Below, piece after piece: positions 1 to 5,979 of a DNA stretch of 6,003 nt (its first letter is position 1; the number at the start of each line of letters is the position of its first letter). Made by a program: the position numbers and the translations under genes. The DNA is from Clostridia bacterium (GTDB lineage: Bacteria; Bacillota; Clostridia; Oscillospirales; CAG-272). The notes under the pieces are model-generated. The model searched no databases. It worked only from the letters and a program-made list of their open reading frames with translations, and was not told where the DNA came from. The DNA lies in NCBI GenBank assembly GCA_024404655.1, contig JAKSPR010000188.1, positions 1 to 6,003 of the forward strand, in the 5' to 3' direction.

Positions 1-90
1 GGAGTCCTCGGAATAATGTCCGCCGTACATGAATAAATATTGTCCGAGACAGCTGCTCGGAACCAATGTATATGAGGTCTGCTTCTTCAT
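1..90 (-). CDS. 5' end of an unidentified leftward gene (partial, first 30 codons)
   Basis: Read on the minus strand, an ATG at 90-88 opens a frame with no stop to the window edge, giving 30 residues that begin MKKQTSYTLVP and end near YGGHYSEDS. A purine-rich AAAGAAAGG lies about 10 bases upstream of the ATG, and a TTGCAT-17-TATTAT promoter sits at a sensible distance (161-133), leaving a leader of about 36 bases. All three plus-strand frames hit stops within the first 36 bases, so a plus-strand gene here can be no more than a short tail. The N-terminus has no obvious signal peptide or transmembrane segment. I do not recognise the family. The gene is divergent from the sensor operon at 401, and the two promoters share an inverted repeat, so co-regulation is possible. 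The fragment is too short for any functional call. Confidence 0.6.
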   Translation of the reverse strand, partial: MKKQTSYTLVPSSCLGQYLFMYGGHYSEDS

Positions 91-132
91 GAATTTTTTA
101 CCTTTCTTTGGGAGATGATATGGCCTAAAAAC

Positions 133-161
133 ATAATAACATGAAGTGCAGAAAAATGCAA
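133..161 (-). promoter_or_regulatory. Sigma-A-like promoter of the leftward gene
   Basis: On the minus strand, TTGCAT (161-156) is separated by exactly 17 bases from TATTAT (138-133), which matches the -10 consensus at five of six positions. The predicted start of transcription is near 126, about 36 bases before the ATG at 90. The -35 is weak beyond its TTG and overlaps one arm of the 9-base inverted repeat, which may mean that a regulator helps recruit polymerase. Confidence 0.5.
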
Positions 162-230
162 GACAATTCAGGAAGATAGGCTGTCCTTTTGTGTTTGTAT
201 CCATTCAGAAAAAAACACGTATGTCTTGCA
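157..230. repeat. Perfect 9-base inverted repeat linking the two divergent -35 elements
   Basis: TGCAAGACA at 157-165 is the exact reverse complement of TGTCTTGCA at 222-230; the arm centres are 65 bases apart. Matching stops at both ends of each arm, so the repeat is exactly nine bases. Each arm covers most of the -35 hexamer of the promoter firing away from it, so each promoter sees the same box in the same orientation. The spacing is too long for a useful RNA hairpin. This suggests paired binding sites for a regulator, although part of the match is expected because both arms contain a -35 TTG. Confidence 0.45.
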
Positions 231-254
231 AACATCAAAATATTCTGCTATCAT
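226..254 (+). promoter_or_regulatory. Probable promoter of the sensor/regulator operon
   Basis: TTGCAA (226-231) is followed after exactly 17 bases by TATCAT (249-254). The predicted start is near 261, giving a leader of about 140 bases before the ATG at 401. The geometry mirrors the leftward promoter and the promoter of the downstream glycosidase-like gene, all with TCTTGCA over the -35 and a 17-base spacer. The long leader leaves room for another start site near the TATAAT hexamers at 343-356. Confidence 0.45.
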
Positions 255-381
255 AATATACGGAAGAATTGTGACCGGGCAACAGTTCAGTTTATATGCT
301 ATACCTGGCAAAATTGGGGATGCAGTGCATCGTGATATCATGTATAATAATATAATACGGATGAAAAGTGGATGGATTTGG

Positions 382-389
382 AAAGGAGG
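382..389 (+). promoter_or_regulatory. Shine-Dalgarno AAAGGAGG that decides the first sensor's start
   Basis: AAAGGAGG lies 11 bases before ATG 401. The same frame is open back to a GTG at 368, but starting there would place this near-perfect site inside the coding region, and that GTG has no ribosome binding site of its own. ATG 401 is therefore preferred. Confidence 0.7.
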
Positions 390-400
390 CTGCGGCAGCA

Positions 401-2035
401 ATGGTACATCAGGTTCTGTTTTTAGGCGCATATCTGATGATGTTCCTGCTTACCGGCCTTATCCATGTCTTTTTATATGGTGTGCCCTTTACGGATTCGA
501 TCATGCTGCTGATCTATGGCGGGATTGCATTCATCTGGGGTGTTACCATTACGCAGAGGATCGTGGATCAAAGAGTCCGCCGTCTGCTTCTTGCAGTTGT
601 CGTTCAGCTTGAACTCTTTTTCCTTTTACAGATCTGCAACTATAAGCTGTTTACAGCAAGCGTCACACTGAAACGCTATTGCTGGTATGCATATTATTTG
701 CCGATGATCTTTGTCCCGCTGCTTCTGCTCTATATTGCACTCTATTTAGGTCGGCCCAAAGAAAAAAAACTATCTCCGCCCTGGACGATCCCTGCTGTTA
801 TCATGTCTCTGATTGCTGTAGGATTCCTGACAAATGATCTGCATTTTCTGGCATTCCGGTTTCTGGGGACTGAAATGTCGCCGACTGCGGACAGAGCACT
901 GGGGCCGGTATATTATCTCTATGTGGTATGTGCGATTCTGGCGGTACTCACGGCAGTTATCATCATTTTCAGGAAATGCCGTGTGACAGTTTCCAGGCGG
1001 TTTGTCTGGATCCCTGCGGTTCCGCTTGTACTTGGTATTGCATGGCTTGCGACCAATATCTTCAGGACACCTCTGCGAATCAACGGCATTGCGCTCTGGA
1101 ATATGGGTGAAGTATTATTCTCTATGACGCTTGGCTTTTTTGAAAGCTGTATCCGTATCGGACTGATTCCAGCCAATACAGAATATGAAGCAATATTTAA
1201 GGAACTTAAAATGCCGATCCGTATCACCGACGCTGACGGGATCGTTCGCTATTCTTCCGGCAGCAGAAACGGTATCACGTCCGGGGAAGCGGAGGTCCGA
1301 GTCGGGCAGCAGGAGATCCGCGGCGGCAGTGTATCATGGGCTGTGGATATCACGGAACTGAATGAACTGGACAGACAGATCCAGGAAACGACGGAACAGA
1401 TCAAAGCGCGTAATGAATATCTCCGTACAGAAAACGAACTGAAAGAAGAATCCACGGCGATTGCCGCCCGGAACCGTCTCTATGATACCATAGCAGCCCA
1501 GGTAAAACCGCAGCTGGATGAGATCCGTTTCTTACTGAATGACGCAGAACAAGGCGACTTCTGTGCTGTACTCAAAAAGATTTCTGTTCTCAATGTCTAT
1601 ATCAAAAGAAGAAGTAACATGATGCTCCTCTGTACGGATTCCATGCCGGAGCAATGTCCCGAAGTCTCTTCATCGGAGCTGTCCATGGCTGTCGGGGAGT
1701 CCCTTGGCTGGCTGGAACTCATGGGCACTGTGACCATGCTGAACATGGCCGAAGAGAGAACGCTGCCGATTGAAATGATCACCCTTGCTTATGATTTCTT
1801 TGAAACTGCGATAGAAGCAGTCCTTGAAACGGTGAAAGCGCTTACGGTGACGGTTTCTTTTCCCGACGATGGCCTTACGATCCGGCTCATGTTTTCCGGG
1901 ACATATCCGATGTCTGTTTTCAATGACTGGAAAAAAGAAGTTCTCAAACAGTATCACGGTCATATAGAATCGGACGGAGATGAAACAGATACTGTCGTTA
2001 CGCTGTATCTTCGGAGAGGCGGTGATATTCAGTGA
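401..2035 (+). CDS. 7TM sensor with a degenerate histidine-kinase module (probable pseudokinase)
   Basis: This 544-residue membrane protein starts at ATG 401, chosen for the AAAGGAGG upstream. Residues 4-250 hold seven or eight hydrophobic segments (about 4-27, 33-52, 60-79, 97-117, 128-145, 168-190, 201-218, 228-247). Patterns such as LTNDLH (143-148) and FESCIRIGLIPAN (247-259) resemble the N-terminal 7TM region of clostridial-type sensor kinases. A short PAS-like region (262-319, ending in DITE) and a predicted coiled coil (about 322-360) follow, then a DHp-like helix. Where the neighbouring kinase has VHD, this protein has LYD, so the phospho-acceptor His is replaced by Tyr361. In the ATPase-like part (about 425-540), E468-x3-E472 replaces the E-x3-N of the N-box, and no GGL/G-box is visible. 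It should not bind ATP or autophosphorylate in the usual way. I infer a receptor or allosteric partner for the kinase whose ATG overlaps its stop codon by one base. The ligand is unknown. Confidence 0.75.
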   Translation: MVHQVLFLGAYLMMFLLTGLIHVFLYGVPFTDSIMLLIYGGIAFIWGVTITQRIVDQRVRRLLLAVVVQLELFFLLQICNYKLFTASVTLKRYCWYAYYLPMIFVPLLLLYIALYLGRPKEKKLSPPWTIPAVIMSLIAVGFLTNDLHFLAFRFLGTEMSPTADRALGPVYYLYVVCAILAVLTAVIIIFRKCRVTVSRRFVWIPAVPLVLGIAWLATNIFRTPLRINGIALWNMGEVLFSMTLGFFESCIRIGLIPANTEYEAIFKELKMPIRITDADGIVRYSSGSRNGITSGEAEVRVGQQEIRGGSVSWAVDITELNELDRQIQETTEQIKARNEYLRTENELKEESTAIAARNRLYDTIAAQVKPQLDEIRFLLNDAEQGDFCAVLKKISVLNVYIKRRSNMMLLCTDSMPEQCPEVSSSELSMAVGESLGWLELMGTVTMLNMAEERTLPIEMITLAYDFFETAIEAVLETVKALTVTVSFPDDGLTIRLMFSGTYPMSVFNDWKKEVLKQYHGHIESDGDETDTVVTLYLRRGGDIQ

Positions 2036-3306
2036 TGAGTTTTATGGATATTCCGTTATGGATCCGCGGCTGCATGGGTGTATGGATCCTTGCTGCTTTT
2101 TTTCTCAGTCTCGGCATGCTCATGATGAATTATGACAGGCGGCCGGTACGGTACTGCGTGACGGTTTCGGTAATGCTGTTCCTGTATTTTTCTTTTCAGT
2201 GTGTTTCTAATATCAATGATGACGTGGCCATACCGGAAGCGGTGAAGTCTGTTGTTATGTACTTTGGAGGTGTTCCTGTATGGATCATCGTGTTCCTGCT
2301 GTTTGCGGTTTCCTTTTGGGAACTGTGGTCATTTTATGATCAGCACCGCTGGAAAGAGAGACACCTGACGAATTCATCGATCAGAGACGCAGTTGATACG
2401 CTTCCTGTGGGCGTCTGCTGTTATGAAGACAGCGGACACATCATTCTGCAGAACAAAACCATGGATTCTATCTGCCGGCGGTTCACAGGGGGAGCACTGC
2501 TCAATGGACGGGATTTCGCCGAACGTGTCTCCGAAAAGGCCATCAGGGTTGAAAAACGTCCTATTCTTGAAAATGAAGGGCAGTTCTTTGTTTTTGAAGA
2601 ATATGAGATCCTTCAAAAAGGGCGGAATCTTTGGATTCTGACCGCTTCGGATATTACGGAAGAGTACAGAAAAACAGATGAACTGGAAACAAAAAAGAAG
2701 GATGTCCTTCTGCTGAATGAAAAACTGCGTTCATACAATAAAGAAATCTCCTCTGTGATCACACAGAAGGAGATCCTCCACGCCAAGATTCAGGTCCACG
2801 ACGTCATGGGGAGCGCACTGCTTTCAGCAAAGAGATATATTACGGGCGGTGCTTCCGAAGAACTGAAAGAAGAGATCATCCGCGGGCTGACACAAGGTGT
2901 CGGATACCTTCTGACTGAATCTGCTGCGGCAGATAAAGACTCTTATCAGAAGATTTTTGAGACTGCCAGAAAACTGGATGCAGATATTTTTGTTGACGGC
3001 AATCTTCCGATGGATGAACGGAACAAAACGGTTATTTCCGCTGCAATGCACGAATGTCTGACAAACACGCTGCGTCACGCGGGAGGAGATACGCTCTATG
3101 TATCAGTTCAGGAAGGGGAAACCGGGATTACCGCCGTATTCACAAACAATGGCAGCACACCCGCTGCGCCCATTGAAGAGCAAGGAGGACTTGCATCTCT
3201 GCGCAGTCTTACCGAACAGGCAGGGGGCAGAATGAATATTTCCGTGGACAGAGAATTCTGTCTGACCATCATACTTCCCAAGGAGGATATCGCCGATGGA
3301 ATATAA
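2035..3306 (+). CDS. Sensor histidine kinase, HisKA_3/NarL-partner type, catalytically intact
   Basis: This 423-residue kinase probably autophosphorylates on His255 and passes the phosphate to the response regulator encoded next. ATG 2035 overlaps the preceding TGA by one base (TGATG), with GGTGA nine bases upstream; an in-frame GTG at 2032 is an alternative. Three hydrophobic segments (about 12-32, 40-58, 73-100) anchor it with little extracellular sequence. A PAS-like domain (about 113-209) ends in SDITE, and a charged coiled coil (about 210-250) leads to the DHp box VHDVMG. The C-terminal ATPase domain shows the N-box HECLTNTLRHAGG (Glu340, Asn344), a TNNG segment (370-373) and GGLASLR (384-390). 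The scarce periplasmic sequence suggests that sensing occurs in the membrane, in the PAS domain, or through the 7TM pseudokinase partner encoded upstream. DITE-to-acceptor spacing is 49 residues here and 45 in the partner, consistent with related architecture. Confidence 0.88.
   Translation: MSFMDIPLWIRGCMGVWILAAFFLSLGMLMMNYDRRPVRYCVTVSVMLFLYFSFQCVSNINDDVAIPEAVKSVVMYFGGVPVWIIVFLLFAVSFWELWSFYDQHRWKERHLTNSSIRDAVDTLPVGVCCYEDSGHIILQNKTMDSICRRFTGGALLNGRDFAERVSEKAIRVEKRPILENEGQFFVFEEYEILQKGRNLWILTASDITEEYRKTDELETKKKDVLLLNEKLRSYNKEISSVITQKEILHAKIQVHDVMGSALLSAKRYITGGASEELKEEIIRGLTQGVGYLLTESAAADKDSYQKIFETARKLDADIFVDGNLPMDERNKTVISAAMHECLTNTLRHAGGDTLYVSVQEGETGITAVFTNNGSTPAAPIEEQGGLASLRSLTEQAGGRMNISVDREFCLTIILPKEDIADGI
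3280..3286 (+). promoter_or_regulatory. Shine-Dalgarno AAGGAGG of the response regulator, inside the kinase gene
   Basis: AAGGAGG ends nine bases before ATG 3296 and lies within the last codons of the kinase gene. It supports ATG 3296 as the start and an 11-base gene overlap, with translational coupling likely. Confidence 0.75.
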
Positions 3307-3922
3307 AGTACTGGTCGTAGATGACCAGACCATGCCAAGACAGCTTTTTGAAAGCATTATCCGGAATGCAGTCGGTTACTCGCTTGTCGACAGTATTGAC
3401 AGCGCGGACATGGCAGACATATACTGTGCCAGAACACAGATTGATCTGATCATCATGGATATTGTCATGCATGACGGTGTAAGCGGAATTGAAATGACAA
3501 AGAGGATCAAGAAATCCTATCCGAATATCAAGATCCTTCTGGTGACTTCTATGCCGGACGCAACATTTCTGCGGAAAGCGCAGGATGCCGGCGCCGATTC
3601 CTTTTGGTATAAGGAAGCGCAGGAAGCACCGATTCTGGAGGTCATGGAACGCACCATGGCCGGGGAACATGTTTATCCCGTTTCTGCCCCGCATGTCAAG
3701 CTGGGGGACGCGTGGGATACGGAATTCACTGCACGGGAACTTGATGTTCTCAAACTTCTGGTCGGCGGTTACTCTGACCGTGAGATCGCCGAAAAACTGG
3801 AGATCAGTTTCCATACTGAGCGGTTTCACATGAATTCGCTTCTCTCCAAAACCGGCAGTTCGTCAAGGACGGAACTTGCTATCCGGGCTGCCCGCACAGG
3901 AATCGTGGTCCCGGAGGTATAA
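3296..3922 (+). CDS. NarL/LuxR-family response regulator
   Basis: This 208-residue two-domain regulator is probably phosphorylated on Asp55 by the overlapping upstream kinase and then binds DNA. The receiver domain (about 3-122) has the acidic pair Asp9/Asp10, the acceptor Asp55 in LIIMDIVM, Thr84 in LLVTS and the conserved Lys106 in WYKE, so all the phospho-switch residues are present. The C-terminal domain (about 141-205) is a LuxR-type helix-turn-helix: FTARELDVLKLL, then YSDREIAEKLEIS, then HTERFHMNSLLSKTG and RTELAIRAA. The turn into the recognition helix reads SFHTERFH rather than the common TVKxH pattern, which may mark an unusual DNA site. The interdomain linker is short, and length is typical for the family. 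The gene overlaps the kinase gene by 11 bases and is the last gene before the terminator at 4000-4032. Candidate targets are its own operon and the flanking promoters, which share a TCTTGCA box; this is inference. Confidence 0.92.
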   Translation: MEYKVLVVDDQTMPRQLFESIIRNAVGYSLVDSIDSADMADIYCARTQIDLIIMDIVMHDGVSGIEMTKRIKKSYPNIKILLVTSMPDATFLRKAQDAGADSFWYKEAQEAPILEVMERTMAGEHVYPVSAPHVKLGDAWDTEFTARELDVLKLLVGGYSDREIAEKLEISFHTERFHMNSLLSKTGSSSRTELAIRAARTGIVVPEV

Positions 3923-3999
3923 CCGGGAAATTTTGTGTTTCTGGGGTAAGCCACTGTTTCTCCTGAAAAAATTGAAAATAATCAGCAAAAATAGAACGC

Positions 4000-4032
4000 A
4001 AGCGGCTGTCCACCGGACGGCCGCTTTTTTTC
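4000..4032 (+). terminator. Intrinsic terminator of the sensor/regulator operon
   Basis: AAGCGGCTGTCC (4000-4011) pairs with GGACGGCCGCTT (4015-4026) over 12 base pairs, with one T-G wobble and an ACC loop. A run of eight T (4025-4032) follows. It lies 77 bases after the response regulator stop and separates the operon from the glycosidase-like gene. Confidence 0.9.
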
Positions 4033-4052
4033 GGAACTTGAGAAAATAATCT

Positions 4053-4073
4053 GAAATGACCGCTGAATTTCAT
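4053..4073. repeat. Inverted repeat TGAAAT-N9-ATTTCA upstream of the glycosidase-like gene
   Basis: TGAAAT (4053-4058) and ATTTCA (4068-4073) are perfect reverse complements around nine bases. The centre lies about 66 bases upstream of the predicted transcription start, a usual place for an activator site. A second, wider pair, TGATTG (4074-4079) and CAATCA (4109-4114), brackets the -35 element. Six-base arms are short and may be chance. Confidence 0.25.
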
Positions 4074-4093
4074 GATTGCTGTCTGACTTGCTC

Positions 4094-4122
4094 TTGCATT
4101 ATTTGAAACAATCAGGTATAAT
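4094..4122 (+). promoter_or_regulatory. Promoter of the glycosidase-like gene
   Basis: TTGCAT (4094-4099) precedes a perfect TATAAT (4117-4122) by 17 bases. The predicted start near 4129 leaves a leader of about 54 bases to ATG 4183. It would leave only about nine bases to the in-frame ATG 4138, which supports the later start. The -35 matches consensus only at TTG and is covered by TCTTGCA, as at both promoters in the divergent region. Confidence 0.65.
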
Positions 4123-4169
4123 TAGTTTGAGCAGTCCATGAAAGAAACACACTTTAGCAGAACAGGAAC

Positions 4170-4175
4170 AGGAGA
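4170..4175 (+). promoter_or_regulatory. Shine-Dalgarno AGGAGA deciding the glycosidase-like start
   Basis: AGGAGA lies seven bases before ATG 4183. The frame is open back to ATG 4138, but that codon has no comparable site and would sit almost at the 5' end of the predicted transcript. A start at 4183 removes 15 polar residues and opens directly with MSIHILGNGHV. Confidence 0.65.
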
Positions 4176-4182
4176 CGATCTC

Positions 4183-5979
4183 ATGTCGATTCATATTCTC
4201 GGTAACGGTCACGTCAGCGCAGTCTGTGACGGTGCTACCATCATTCAGGCTTTCGGGCCGACCTATTCATCCCCGAATGCTTTCCGTATGGAAGCAGGAG
4301 AAGGCTGGAAGAGCAGACGGATCCGCCGCGGTGTATTTCAATCGCAGAAAGGCGATGCCACGATAACGGATATCATAACCGAAGCACATCCGTATCAGTT
4401 TGTACGGATCATCAAAGGGTATACAGAAATGAAACTGATCACGGATCAAAAACTCTTCTGCATACCTTCGTCCATTGCTCCGGATTCGTATATGTCCGAG
4501 TGCCACGGCGGTCAGATCGTCTACCCCTATGAATTTGAAAACGGGATCCCTCATGGCTATGTCAGTGGGGAAAAGCGATATTTCGGTCTGCGTCTGATGG
4601 GAGATCTTTCTCTGGTTGAGAACGATGACGGATGGACCCTTTCCGGAGAGGGAACCTTGGTATTCGCCTTTGCGAAGGAACCGGGAGAGCTCTTTGCGAA
4701 TCTGACCATATCCGATTCTGAAAATATCATGGCAGAACCTGATCAGCAGGATGAACATCTTTCCATGCTTCTTGATCGTCTCACACCGGAAAAACAAGTG
4801 TACCGGGCGGCGGTTCTCGGTGTTTATGACACCATAGTATCACAGCAGAGTATCAGCGGAGGGGTTCTGGCAGGATACAATTATCACCTGTGTTATCTCC
4901 GTGATAATTATGGTGTCTGCCGCGGTCTGCGGGCAATGGGAGCAGATACAGAAGCAGATGCACTTGTTGATTATTACGTCAATGTTTACCGCCGTTACGG
5001 TGATATCCATAACGCGCAGGGGCCGGACGAGTTTGCATTCCATGTCCATGAAAATGATGCGGTCGAAATCACAGCTTATCTTATTCTGATGCTTGCAGAA
5101 CGGCTTTACAGGACAGAACCCGATGATGAATTGAACCCGGCGCGTTTTGCATTGTTTGAAGCGATGATGACAAAACAGCATAATGCCATGATTGACGGTA
5201 TGCTGCCTTTCAATGGGGATGAGACCTATATCGCCGGTGGTATGCTCTCCCGTGCCTGCATGAATGACGGTTCCATGGAAGCAACGGCGCTTTATCATAA
5301 GTGTCTCATGGAAGCGGAGAAACTTGCCGGACATTTACCTGCTTTCCGCCTGCCGGATTATGTATCAGCGGATCGTACGCTGATTGAAAAGACATTCCGG
5401 GAGCATTTCTATGTGGATGGTCATTGGGTCTGCAACTGTCCCGGTCTTTACGAACCTGCATACAGGCACGGTGTCCGCGCATGCGGTCATGGTTTCGGTC
5501 TGGCTTTCAGGAATGAAAACGGTGATTATGTCTGTCATGAATGTCTCCAAAAACATCTGCCGCCGATCTGGGAAGGCAGGGGAGAGCGATATGCGGTTCC
5601 GGCGGCAGTTCTGTGCCCATCATTTATCGACTCACCCCTGATTCCTGTGAATGAACGGATAGAGGCAGCATTGTCCGTACTGGATCAGTATGAGACTGCT
5701 GGATGTGGAACAGGATATGATCTTGGATTTGTCCTCTGGACGCTCTGTGAACCGGAAGCGCTGAATGATCCCGCTGTCCGTACACGCGCCGTATCGGCAA
5801 GAGAACGTCTGCTTTCCATGACAGATGAATTCGGCGCTTATTCTGAATATTACCGTGACGGTTTTTCAGTACAGTCAGGAACATTGTGCCGTCCATGGGA
5901 GAGCGGAATCAACATTGCCGCGATTCTGCGCAGTGCAGACGTATTGCACCGTAAGATCCGAATATTTCCCGGCAACTGA
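4183..5979 (+). CDS. GH15-like (alpha/alpha)6-barrel glycosidase with a Cys/His-rich insert
   Basis: This 598-residue protein probably hydrolyses a glycosidic bond in the cytosol; no signal peptide or membrane segment is visible. Residues 1 to about 195 are beta-rich and resemble the N-terminal sandwich of bacterial GH15-like enzymes, and about 206-590 are helical. Barrel-like motifs include YLRDNYG (238-244, compare the WxRD motif of GH15), LPFNGDET (341-348) with Glu347 as candidate general acid, GSMEAT (363-368), and GAYSEYY (551-557) with Glu555 as candidate general base, followed by PWESG (571-575) like the C-terminal PxxWS region of GH15. Residues 417-454 contain CxC, H429, CGH and CHEC, a cluster that looks metal-binding and that I do not associate with GH15. 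The family match rests on motif order, not on an alignment, so substrate cannot be given; a more distant six-hairpin glycosidase or phosphorylase is possible. The gene has its own promoter behind the two-component operon, which may control it. Confidence 0.6.
   Translation: MSIHILGNGHVSAVCDGATIIQAFGPTYSSPNAFRMEAGEGWKSRRIRRGVFQSQKGDATITDIITEAHPYQFVRIIKGYTEMKLITDQKLFCIPSSIAPDSYMSECHGGQIVYPYEFENGIPHGYVSGEKRYFGLRLMGDLSLVENDDGWTLSGEGTLVFAFAKEPGELFANLTISDSENIMAEPDQQDEHLSMLLDRLTPEKQVYRAAVLGVYDTIVSQQSISGGVLAGYNYHLCYLRDNYGVCRGLRAMGADTEADALVDYYVNVYRRYGDIHNAQGPDEFAFHVHENDAVEITAYLILMLAERLYRTEPDDELNPARFALFEAMMTKQHNAMIDGMLPFNGDETYIAGGMLSRACMNDGSMEATALYHKCLMEAEKLAGHLPAFRLPDYVSADRTLIEKTFREHFYVDGHWVCNCPGLYEPAYRHGVRACGHGFGLAFRNENGDYVCHECLQKHLPPIWEGRGERYAVPAAVLCPSFIDSPLIPVNERIEAALSVLDQYETAGCGTGYDLGFVLWTLCEPEALNDPAVRTRAVSARERLLSMTDEFGAYSEYYRDGFSVQSGTLCRPWESGINIAAILRSADVLHRKIRIFPGN

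Larger units (their letters stand above)
91..400. other. Divergent intergenic and leader region
   Basis: This 310-base stretch holds no gene I can support. It contains a leftward promoter (133-161), a rightward promoter (226-254), the inverted repeat joining their -35 elements, and a leader of about 140 bases before the operon start at 401. The leader is AT-rich toward its 3' end. It contains a TGATATCA palindrome at 333-340 and two TATAAT hexamers at 343-348 and 351-356, neither with a convincing -35. Those could be a second, activator-dependent start point or simply AT-rich sequence. No riboswitch, tRNA or intrinsic terminator was recognised. A 19-codon open frame starts with ATG at 296 but has no Shine-Dalgarno sequence. 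Confidence 0.6.

Noticed and set aside
296..355. 19-codon leader peptide candidate before the operon
   Set aside because: There is no Shine-Dalgarno sequence before ATG 296, no run of regulatory codons, and no terminator/antiterminator structure follows.
368..400. GTG 368 as start of the first sensor
   Set aside because: It has no ribosome site of its own and would place the strong AAAGGAGG inside the gene; ATG 401 is better supported.
168..431. 87-codon minus-strand open frame across the divergent intergenic region
   Set aside because: It starts inside the sensor gene, lacks a ribosome binding site, overlaps both predicted promoters, and its translation resembles no protein domain.
226..612. 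128-codon plus-strand open frame overlapping the start of the first sensor
   Set aside because: It is a frame-shifted shadow of the sensor gene for more than half its length. The AAAGGAGG at 382-389 serves ATG 401 in the sensor frame.
3879..4073. 64-codon minus-strand frame over the intergenic terminator
   Set aside because: It reads through the terminator stem and the end of the response regulator gene, with no domain-like sequence.
4840..5334. 164-codon minus-strand frame opposite the glycosidase-like gene
   Set aside because: The plus-strand frame has recognisable motifs and a good start; the minus frame is rich in His, Cys and Ile, as expected of an antisense shadow.
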